The translations under genes were made by a program, and so were the position numbers. DNA of 8,202 bases. It comes from Dermatophilaceae bacterium (GTDB lineage Bacteria > Actinomycetota > Actinomycetes > Actinomycetales > Dermatophilaceae). The DNA lies in contig JABFXB010000194.1 of the NCBI GenBank assembly GCA_013361975.1, forward strand, positions 1 through 8,202, read 5' to 3'. Shown piece after piece: positions 1 through 5,523 of this stretch. The notes below the pieces were generated by a model. The model was not told the DNA's origin. It searched no databases and saw only the letters and a program-made list of their open reading frames with translations. Position 1 is the stretch's first letter; every line of letters begins with the position of its first letter.

Positions 1-531
1 GACCCCGACAAGCAGCTCGAAGCCGAACAGGTCGCCGGCTACCTCGCGAAGTACGCGACGAAGTCCGCCACCGACTCGACCGACACGACCAACCCGCACC
101 TGCACCGGCTCCGCGCGACCATCGCCCGGACAGTCGCCCGGCAGCAGCTCGGGGCCACCGCCACCGAGGCGCCGATGGCCGAGCACCCATACGCGCTTCT
201 CGGCAAGTGGGCCCACATGCTCGGCTTCCGCGGCCACTTCTCCACCAAGTCCCGCCGCTACAGCGTCACCCTCGGCCGGCTGCGCCGCGCCCGGGTCCGG
301 TTCCAGCGCCGCCTCGCCGCGGCCAAGATCGAGGGGCGCACCCTCGACGTCCGTGACCTCGAGGACCTCCTCGACGACGAGGACACCGAGACCACCCTCG
401 TCGTCGGCCAATGGACCTACGCCGGATCCGGCTGGGACACCGATGGCGACGCCGAACTCGCCAAGGCCGCTGCAGCCCGCGCCCGCGAGTACGCCCAGGA
501 ACGAGCGAGAGCCAGACACGAGAAGCCGTAA
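1..531 (+). CDS. Replication initiator protein of AICE/pSAM2 (RepSA) type, C-terminal part, 5'-truncated by window edge
   Basis: The reading frame is open from base 1 and ends in TAA at 529-531, giving the last 176 residues; the N-terminus lies outside the window. Residues 11-21 read VAGYLAKYATK, which fits motif III of rolling-circle (HUH-type) initiators: Tyr14 is the likely nicking tyrosine, with Lys17 three residues later. Residues about 72-90 (LGFRGHFSTKSRRYS) are the characteristic C-terminal block of actinomycete Rep proteins. The tail is charged and ends in an Arg/Glu-rich helix. By family knowledge the protein nicks the element's double-strand origin to start replication after excision. 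It lies 23 bases upstream of xis and int, the usual rep-xis-int order of AICEs. An internal ATG at codon 59 (position 175) is not the start, because conserved sequence continues upstream. The family assignment is firm; the exact element is unknown. Confidence 0.88.
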   Translation, partial: DPDKQLEAEQVAGYLAKYATKSATDSTDTTNPHLHRLRATIARTVARQQLGATATEAPMAEHPYALLGKWAHMLGFRGHFSTKSRRYSVTLGRLRRARVRFQRRLAAAKIEGRTLDVRDLEDLLDDEDTETTLVVGQWTYAGSGWDTDGDAELAKAAAARAREYAQERARARHEKP

Positions 532-554
532 CCCGAGGAGATTGGAGTTGAGAG

Positions 555-737
555 ATGGAGCTGATGACCATCGACGAGGTCGCCGACCGGTTGCGCGTCC
601 CCGTCCTGACCATCCGCTGGCTGCGCCAGGAAGGCCGGTTCGCACCCGCGATCAAGGTAGGCCGCCGCCTCGTCTGGGACGTCAAGGACGTCGACGCCTG
701 GCTGGAGGCGCAACGCGAAGGGACACCGGCAGCGTGA
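555..737 (+). CDS. xis: Excisionase / AlpA-type helix-turn-helix DNA-binding protein
   Basis: This is a 60-residue protein of about the normal size for AICE excisionases. Residues 4-20 (MTIDEVADRLRVPVLTI) form a MerR/AlpA-like helix-turn-helix. Residues 36-51 (GRRLVWDVKDVDAWLE) match the wing and final helix typical of the family. In AICEs such proteins bind beside the att site and turn the integrase from integration to excision. The ATG at 555 is chosen because GGAG at 544-547 sits 7 bases upstream; a second in-frame ATG at 564 would leave 16 bases. The TGA stop (735-737) overlaps the GTG start of the integrase gene (734-736), so translation of the two is probably coupled. A pure regulatory role rather than excision cannot be excluded from sequence. 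Confidence 0.88.
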   Translation: MELMTIDEVADRLRVPVLTIRWLRQEGRFAPAIKVGRRLVWDVKDVDAWLEAQREGTPAA

Positions 738-1873
738 GCATCCAGCGGCTGGTCCGTGGCGATCGCGTCCGCTACAGAGCGCGCGTGAAGGCCCATGGGC
801 GCGAGGTGGCGACGCGCGTCTTCGACCGCAAGTCTGATGCGGTCGCGTGGGAGCAGGAGCAGGCCCGCCAGCTGCGCTCAGGCGAGTGGTTCGACCCGCG
901 TCGAGGAAGGGTGCCCCTCGCCTCGCTCTTCCCTGACTGGGTCGCCTCGCGCCAGAGCCTCAAGAGGAAGACGCAGGAGGCGGATCTATCGGCGTGGGCG
1001 AACCATGTGGCCCCCAAGTTCGGCCACCTGCCGATCGCCTCGATCACCGAGGCCCAGGTCTCGGCGTGGGCAGGTGGGCTCGTCGCGTCCGGTTTGTCCG
1101 GCTCGACGGCCAGCCGCTACCTGTCCACGCTGCGCTCGATGCTGGCGTTCGCGGTCGCTGACGGCCGCGTGTCCAGGAACGTCGCGGCCTTGGTCAAACC
1201 GCCCAAGGCGGGGCGCGCCCGTCGCGAGGGCCAGTTCCTCTCCTTGGAGGAGCTCGAGGCGCTGGCCCTCGCATGCAACGGCCCGTATGCCGACGTCGTC
1301 AGGGTCCTCGGTCTGTGCGGACTGAGGTGGGGCGAGCTGGCCGGCCTCCAGGTTGGGGACCGCGTCAAGGTGCCGGGTGAGGGCCTGCGCCTGCAGCGAA
1401 CCGTCCTCGCCAGCAGCTCCAAGGGCGGCCTCTACGTCGACACCTTGAAGGGTCGCCGCTCGCGCACCGTGGCGCTGCCAGCTGCAGTGGTGCCGATCCT
1501 CGACCTCTGGTCGGCCGGCAAGCCGCCCTCGGCATGGCTGTTCAGCGCCCCTGGCGGCGGACCACTCTCCGAATCCAACTGGAAGCGCTCCGTCGGATGG
1601 CGTGAGGCCTGCGCCGCCATCGGCAGGCCGACCCTCCGGGCTCACGACCTGCGGCATACGGCGGCATCGATCTGGCTCGGTGCGGGCGCCGATCCGAAGG
1701 TGGTCCAACGCATCCTGGGGCACGCCTCTGCGGCCATGACGATGGACCTCTACGGCCACCTGATCGACCGCAACCTGTGGGAGGCAGCGCAGAAAGTCGG
1801 GGGCACCACGGGGGCATCCACGGCGACCTGGGGCAAGGGAAAGGCCCCCGACTCTGGCGAGAAGGGGGCCTGA
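734..1873 (+). CDS. int: Site-specific tyrosine recombinase (AICE integrase)
   Basis: The protein has 379 residues, a usual length for actinomycete element integrases. An N-terminal arm-binding region (about 1-55) is followed by a SAM-like core-binding domain (about 60-157) and the catalytic domain (about 168-350). All catalytic positions are visible: Arg198 in CGLRWGEL, Lys239 in TLKGRR, His304 and Arg307 in HDLRHT, His330 in LGHAS, and the nucleophile Tyr340 in MDLYGH. It should catalyse recombination between the element attP and the tRNA-Thr attB downstream. The GTG start at 734 overlaps the xis stop as GTGA and has AAGGGA at 718-723 as ribosome binding site, 10 bases upstream. The frame stays open back to 353, but that part runs antiparallel to nothing recognisable and simply shadows rep and xis. 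The C-terminal tail (about residues 357-379) is Gly/Lys-rich and overlaps an inverted repeat at DNA level. Confidence 0.95.
   Translation: MSIQRLVRGDRVRYRARVKAHGREVATRVFDRKSDAVAWEQEQARQLRSGEWFDPRRGRVPLASLFPDWVASRQSLKRKTQEADLSAWANHVAPKFGHLPIASITEAQVSAWAGGLVASGLSGSTASRYLSTLRSMLAFAVADGRVSRNVAALVKPPKAGRARREGQFLSLEELEALALACNGPYADVVRVLGLCGLRWGELAGLQVGDRVKVPGEGLRLQRTVLASSSKGGLYVDTLKGRRSRTVALPAAVVPILDLWSAGKPPSAWLFSAPGGGPLSESNWKRSVGWREACAAIGRPTLRAHDLRHTAASIWLGAGADPKVVQRILGHASAAMTMDLYGHLIDRNLWEAAQKVGGTTGASTATWGKGKAPDSGEKGA
1842..1871. terminator. Inverted repeat over the int stop codon, possible bidirectional terminator
   Basis: The arms aggccccc (1842-1849) and gggggcct (1864-1871) are perfectly complementary over 8 bp, with a 14-base loop. 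The second arm includes the first base of the int TGA stop. On the minus strand the stem is followed by TTCCCTT, a weak T-rich run, and it lies 19 bases past the 3' end of the tRNA-Thr gene, so it could end the tRNA transcript. On the plus strand no T tract follows, so termination of int would be less efficient. The structure is seen directly; its function is inferred. Confidence 0.5.
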
Positions 1874-1890
1874 CCTGTGGTGATGCGTGG

Positions 1891-1935
1891 AGCCGCTTGT
1901 CGGAATCGAACCGACGACCTATTCATTACGAGTGA
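1891..1935. other. Probable attachment site (att), junction of element and chromosome
   Basis: AICE integrases recombine within the 3' half of tRNA genes, between the anticodon loop and the 3' end. Here an intact tRNA-Thr lies directly after int, so the crossover is expected between the anticodon region (about 1924-1935) and base 1891, possibly extending slightly into 1874-1890. The extent is inferred from how the family works. The matching direct repeat should lie at the far left end of the element, outside the window, so the core cannot be defined here. Confidence 0.6.
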
Positions 1936-1964
1936 ATCGCTCTGGCCGACTGAGCTAAAGCGGC
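1891..1964 (-). tRNA. tRNA-Thr (anticodon CGU)
   Basis: A complete cloverleaf can be folded on the minus strand. The acceptor stem is GCCGCTT/AAGCGGC (7 bp) and the D stem GCTC/GAGC. The anticodon stem ATTCA/TGAAT encloses loop CTCGTAA, giving anticodon CGT, which reads ACG (Thr). The variable loop is AGGTC, the T stem is GTCGG/CCGAC, and the T loop is TTCGATT. The discriminator base is U (position 1891) and CCA is not encoded. The gene converges with int, its 3' end facing the integrase stop 17 bases away. This is the usual position of an AICE attachment site, and the 3' half was probably rebuilt by identical element sequence on integration. Confidence 0.97.
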
Positions 1965-2006
1965 TGGTCGTGGGGCCGTGACGAGCACGACCGGACACGG
2001 AGGTTG

Positions 2007-2012
2007 AGTATA
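2007..2012 (-). promoter_or_regulatory. -10 box of the tRNA-Thr promoter
   Basis: The minus strand reads TATACT, 42 bases upstream of the mature tRNA 5' end and a five-of-six match to TATAAT. It stands out in otherwise GC-rich sequence. At a 17-base spacer the -35 position (2030-2035) reads TTTTCT, a poor match. That position overlaps the T tract of the preceding terminator, so the -35 element is uncertain. Confidence 0.5.
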
Positions 2013-2031
2013 CGCACGACCCCGGCGGGAG

Positions 2032-2061
2032 AAAAATCGCGGCCGACGCCTGCTGCGCCGC
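2032..2061 (-). terminator. Probable rho-independent terminator after the hydrolase operon
   Basis: Six bases past the TGA of the last hydrolase gene the minus strand can fold GCGGC (2061-2057) with GCCGC (2043-2039). An alternative inner stem, GGCGC/GCGTC with loop AGCAG, is also possible. GA and then five T (2036-2032) follow. The stem is short but GC-rich and the T run is the only one nearby. It would separate the hydrolase unit from tRNA-Thr. Confidence 0.5.
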
Positions 2062-2066
2062 CCCTC

Positions 2067-3806
2067 TCAGGACTCGCAGACGAAGTCGTCCTCGGGTGCC
2101 AGGTGCCGGGCGAGGTAGTCGTCGACGATGCCGTCGGCGCAGTCGTCGCCGTTCCCGTACGCGCCGTGGCCCTCGGCCTCCACGGTCACCAGGCGGGAGC
2201 GCACGATCTCTGCCGCCAGGCCCTCGGTCCCCTCCATGGGGGTGGTCCGGTCGCCGTCGTTGCCGATGACGAGCACGGGCGTCGCGACCTCGGCGCCGAC
2301 GAGCAGGGTCTCCCGGGCCGCACCCGTCCACCCCGTGCAGGGGTCGACTCCGGGAGGCTCGACGCGGGACCACAGCGGGTGCGCGTCGAGGACGTCCGGG
2401 CTGGGGCCCGTCGAGTCCCACGGCGTCCTCGGCCAGTCGGCGCACGTGACGAGCAGGTGCGAGCGTCCGAAGGTCGTCGCCGCATATGTGCCGTTCTCGT
2501 CACGCTCGGTGACCCGCATGGCGAAGCGGGCGAGGTCTTCGGCGTCGTCCTCGTTGACGGCGAGGTCGAGTGCGTCGACGAGGTCGGGCCACGAGTCCGG
2601 CTCCTGCAGGCCCCACCCGATCGCCGTGCTGGCCCAGCCCTCGGTGAGCCGCGGCAGGCTGTCGTAGCCGGTCTCGAGCGGGTGCTGGTCGAGACGGTCG
2701 AGGAACGCCACGAGCTTGTTCGTCACGGCTTCGACGTCGGCACCGAGGGGGCACTGGATGCTGGACCCGCACTCGTCGACGAACTCGCCGAGGACGTCCT
2801 CGAAGTCGGACGCCCAGCTGTCGGCCTCGTCGTCGATCTCGTCCTGGGTGGGTGCCTCCCCGACGAGGGCGTCGGGCAGCACCGCCGAGTCCAGCACCAT
2901 GAGCCCCACCCGCGAGGTGAAGAAGTCGGCGTAGATCGCCCCGATCATCGTGCCGTAGCTGACGCCGTAGTAGTTCAGCCGCTCGTCGCCGACGCCGGAC
3001 CGAAGGACGTCGAGGTCGCGGGCCACGGCCTCGGTGCCCATGTGCGCCGCGAGGGCGCCGCCGCGGGCCAGGCAGCGGCGCATCTGCTGGGCGGGGGCCA
3101 GGCGTGCAGCGGCCTTCTCGGCGTCCGTGTCCGGCGTCGGGTCGGCCGCGTACATGGCATCGAGCTCGGCGTCGGTGAAGCACTCGACCGGGTCGGACTC
3201 GCCCATTCCACGCGGGTCGAAGCCGATGACGTCGTAGCGGTCGAGAACGTCGTCGCCGAAGAAGTCCGGTGCCTCGTCGGCAAAGTCGATGCCGGACCCG
3301 CCGGGGCCACCGGGGTTGATGAAGAGCGAGCCGATGCGCTTCTCGGGCGAGGCCGCCCGGAGGCGTTTGAGGGCGATGCTCGTGACCGCGCCCGCAGGTG
3401 TGCCGTAGTCGACCGGCACTCTCACCGTGCCGCAGTCGAACAGCGCCGCGTCACTGTGGTCGCGGCACGACTGCCAGCGCACGGGCTTGCCGTAGAACGC
3501 CGCCAGCGCTGCCGGCTCGGGGTCGACCGGGCTCTGGAACGAGACCTTCGTCGTGCTGGGACGGTCACCACCCTCTTCGCCGTCTTCGCCGTCCTCGCCC
3601 TCGAGAGGATCCGATGCGTCGCGTGACGTCGCGGTCGTCGCCGGCGCCTCACCGGCCGGGCCCGTGACGGGCGCAGCGGCGAGCAGCAGCAGGCCGGCGA
3701 GGATCGCGAGCGAGACGAAGGGCGCGAGCAGCCGACTCAGCAGGTCGTGCCGTCGGACGGCGCCGTTCCCCTGAGCAGGTACCCGTCCACGGCGGAGTCC
3801 ACGCAC
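2067..3806 (-). CDS. Secreted alpha/beta hydrolase, S33 / tripeptidyl aminopeptidase-like (third paralogue)
   Basis: The predicted protein has 579 residues from the GTG at 3806. After an Arg-rich start, residues 23-50 form a hydrophobic signal-peptide-like segment (LLSRLLAPFVSLAILAGLLL) without a lipobox. An acidic Glu/Asp/Gly linker (69-81) and then the alpha/beta hydrolase fold follow. Visible features are the oxyanion-loop motif NPGGPGGSG (164-172), YDVIGFDPRG (191-200), the nucleophile Ser283 in GVSYG, a TAP-like C-terminal domain with Asp519 in GNDGDRTTP, and His547 in EGHGAYG. By family it should release N-terminal peptides or cleave small substrates outside the membrane; the substrate is unknown. 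The GTG start overlaps the upstream paralogue by 70 bases and has no ribosome binding site. No other ATG or GTG precedes the signal segment. CTG codons at 3743 or 3740 (the latter overlapping the upstream stop as CTGA) are alternatives, so the N-terminus is uncertain. It is the last gene before the terminator. Confidence 0.9.
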   Translation of the reverse strand: MRGLRRGRVPAQGNGAVRRHDLLSRLLAPFVSLAILAGLLLLAAAPVTGPAGEAPATTATSRDASDPLEGEDGEDGEEGGDRPSTTKVSFQSPVDPEPAALAAFYGKPVRWQSCRDHSDAALFDCGTVRVPVDYGTPAGAVTSIALKRLRAASPEKRIGSLFINPGGPGGSGIDFADEAPDFFGDDVLDRYDVIGFDPRGMGESDPVECFTDAELDAMYAADPTPDTDAEKAAARLAPAQQMRRCLARGGALAAHMGTEAVARDLDVLRSGVGDERLNYYGVSYGTMIGAIYADFFTSRVGLMVLDSAVLPDALVGEAPTQDEIDDEADSWASDFEDVLGEFVDECGSSIQCPLGADVEAVTNKLVAFLDRLDQHPLETGYDSLPRLTEGWASTAIGWGLQEPDSWPDLVDALDLAVNEDDAEDLARFAMRVTERDENGTYAATTFGRSHLLVTCADWPRTPWDSTGPSPDVLDAHPLWSRVEPPGVDPCTGWTGAARETLLVGAEVATPVLVIGNDGDRTTPMEGTEGLAAEIVRSRLVTVEAEGHGAYGNGDDCADGIVDDYLARHLAPEDDFVCES

Positions 3807-5500
3807 GAGTTGCCAGCGTAGTAGGTGCCGTGTCCGTCATGGTCGGAAGTGAGAAGGACACCCGATGCGAGGTCCTTTGCGAGCTGCTTCGTGCCGCCGA
3901 TGGGGGTGGCCGGGTCACGTTCGTTGCCGATCACGAGGATGGGGGCGGCACCCGCGGCCAGAGTGGTCCCCTTGGGCGTACGGCCGGCCGTCGGCCAGGT
4001 GCGGCAGTTGTCGTAGAGCTCGCCCGTCATGCGCGCCCAGAGCGGGTGGTCCTTCTTGGCCTTGGCCTGGTCGGCAGCGAGCGAGGGGTCGGACGACATG
4101 CGGGGCCAGTCGGCGCAGCGCACCGGGATCATCGCCTGCAGGTACGTCGTCGGCGCGTAGGCGCCCGAGGCGCTGCGCTCGACCACCGACATGCCCTTGG
4201 CGAGGAGGATGTCGCCCTTGCCGGCGAAGGCCTGGGCCAGGCCGCGGTTGAGCGTCGGCCACGACGTGTCGGAGTAGAGGCACATGAAGATCGAGAAGCC
4301 GACCCAGCCCTCGCCGATCGTCGTGAGGCCTGGCTTGCTCGTCTTCAGGCCGTTCTTCTCCACGCTGTCGAGCAGGTCGACGATCTTCTGCCGGGCGCTG
4401 CCCTTGTCGTTGCCGAGGGCGCAGTCGGGGCGGGCGACGCACCAGTCGATGAAGGCGTCGATCGAGGACTCGAAGCCCTGGATGTCGTAGGTCATCTCCT
4501 GCTGCTCGGTCTGGTTCGGTGACATGGCGGAGTCGAGCACCATGCGACCGACCTTCTTGGGGAACGCGTCGGCGTACATCGCGCCGAGGAAGGTGCCGTA
4601 GGAGCCGCCGAAGAAGTTGAGGCGCTGGTCACCGAGCAGCACGCGCATGACGTCCATGTCGCGGGCGACCTCGGCCGTGCTCATGTGCAGGGCCCGCTCG
4701 CCACCGCGGGCAGCGCACCGCTCGGTGACGGAGTCGACGTCGCCGAGCAGCTTGGCCCGCTCGGCGACGGAGTCGGGGGTCGGGTCGTCGCTGAAGAGCA
4801 GGTCCATGTCGGGGTTGCCGAGGCAGCGCACCGGGCTCGAGGCGCCGATGCCGCGCGGGTCGAAGCCGACGATGTCGTATGCCGCCCGGACCGCGGGCGA
4901 GAAGACGAACGAGGAGTACTGGGCGTACTCGACCCCGGAGCCACCCGGGCCGCCGGGGTTGATGACGAGCGAACCCAGGCGCTTCGGCGGGTCGGTGGCC
5001 GGGGCCTTGCGCAGGGCCAGCGTGAAGCGCCCACCGGTGGGGTCGGCGTAGTCGACCGGGACCTGCATGGTGCCGCACTGGTGCTTGGTGTTGTCGGGGC
5101 AGGGCGACCAGGAGATCTGCTGCGTGTAGAAGTCGCGCAAGGCCGCCGGGTAGTCGGCGGTGACAGGGGCGCTGCCTCGGCTCGCGGACGGCGCAGGCGT
5201 CGGGACGACCTGCGTCGGCGAGGGGGCGGGGGGTTCGGGCTGCGCCACCACCGGCGGGCTGCTGATGCGCCAGACGGCGAGCACGACGGCCGCCACGACG
5301 GCGACGATGGCGACCGCGGCGAGGACCGTCCGCAGCGGCGAACGCACGGGCGTGACGCCCTTCGACGGGACACCCGCGGCGGCATACGTGGCCCCGTGGC
5401 CCACGGCCGCACCCGGCCCACCCGGCGCATAGCCCGGCGGCAGGGCGGCATACCCCGTCGGGGCGTCCGGCAGGTCGTCGGGACGCGGGCTGTCACTCAT
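3737..5500 (-). CDS. Membrane-anchored alpha/beta hydrolase, S33 / tripeptidyl aminopeptidase-like (second paralogue)
   Basis: The protein has 587 residues. A Pro/Gly/Ala/Tyr-rich N-terminal tail (1-54) precedes one membrane segment (about 58-78), then a Pro/Ser/Thr-rich linker (82-112). This suggests an N-in, C-out anchored enzyme rather than a released one. The catalytic part shows NPGGPGGSG (181-189), YDIVGFDPRG (208-217), the nucleophile Ser300 in GGSYG, Asp529 in GNERDPATP, and His557 in DGHGTY, so the triad is intact. A CVDSAVDGY block and a final Cys close the chain, as in the first paralogue. The ATG at 5500 lies 23 bases after the preceding gene's stop, with only a weak GGTGA upstream, so it probably depends partly on read-through translation in an operon. 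Its relatives in Streptomyces include the peptidases Tap, SlpD and SlpE. The substrate is not predictable here. Confidence 0.93.
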   Translation of the reverse strand: MSDSPRPDDLPDAPTGYAALPPGYAPGGPGAAVGHGATYAAAGVPSKGVTPVRSPLRTVLAAVAIVAVVAAVVLAVWRISSPPVVAQPEPPAPSPTQVVPTPAPSASRGSAPVTADYPAALRDFYTQQISWSPCPDNTKHQCGTMQVPVDYADPTGGRFTLALRKAPATDPPKRLGSLVINPGGPGGSGVEYAQYSSFVFSPAVRAAYDIVGFDPRGIGASSPVRCLGNPDMDLLFSDDPTPDSVAERAKLLGDVDSVTERCAARGGERALHMSTAEVARDMDVMRVLLGDQRLNFFGGSYGTFLGAMYADAFPKKVGRMVLDSAMSPNQTEQQEMTYDIQGFESSIDAFIDWCVARPDCALGNDKGSARQKIVDLLDSVEKNGLKTSKPGLTTIGEGWVGFSIFMCLYSDTSWPTLNRGLAQAFAGKGDILLAKGMSVVERSASGAYAPTTYLQAMIPVRCADWPRMSSDPSLAADQAKAKKDHPLWARMTGELYDNCRTWPTAGRTPKGTTLAAGAAPILVIGNERDPATPIGGTKQLAKDLASGVLLTSDHDGHGTYYAGNSCVDSAVDGYLLRGTAPSDGTTC

Positions 5501-5523
5501 CGTCGGTCACCAGCACCCGTCGG

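Noticed and set aside
353..733. Upstream extension of the int frame, open from 353.
   Set aside because: It runs over rep and xis in another frame and has no integrase-like sequence. The GTG at 734 has a ribosome binding site and the normal family length.
986..1759. Minus-strand frame of 257 codons inside int.
   Set aside because: Antisense to a catalytic domain with every active-site residue conserved; no family resemblance.
2004..3626. Long plus-strand frame (540 codons) opposite the third hydrolase.
   Set aside because: A mirror frame of a GC-rich gene; its Val/Arg/Gly-rich product has no recognisable domain, while the minus strand encodes a complete hydrolase.
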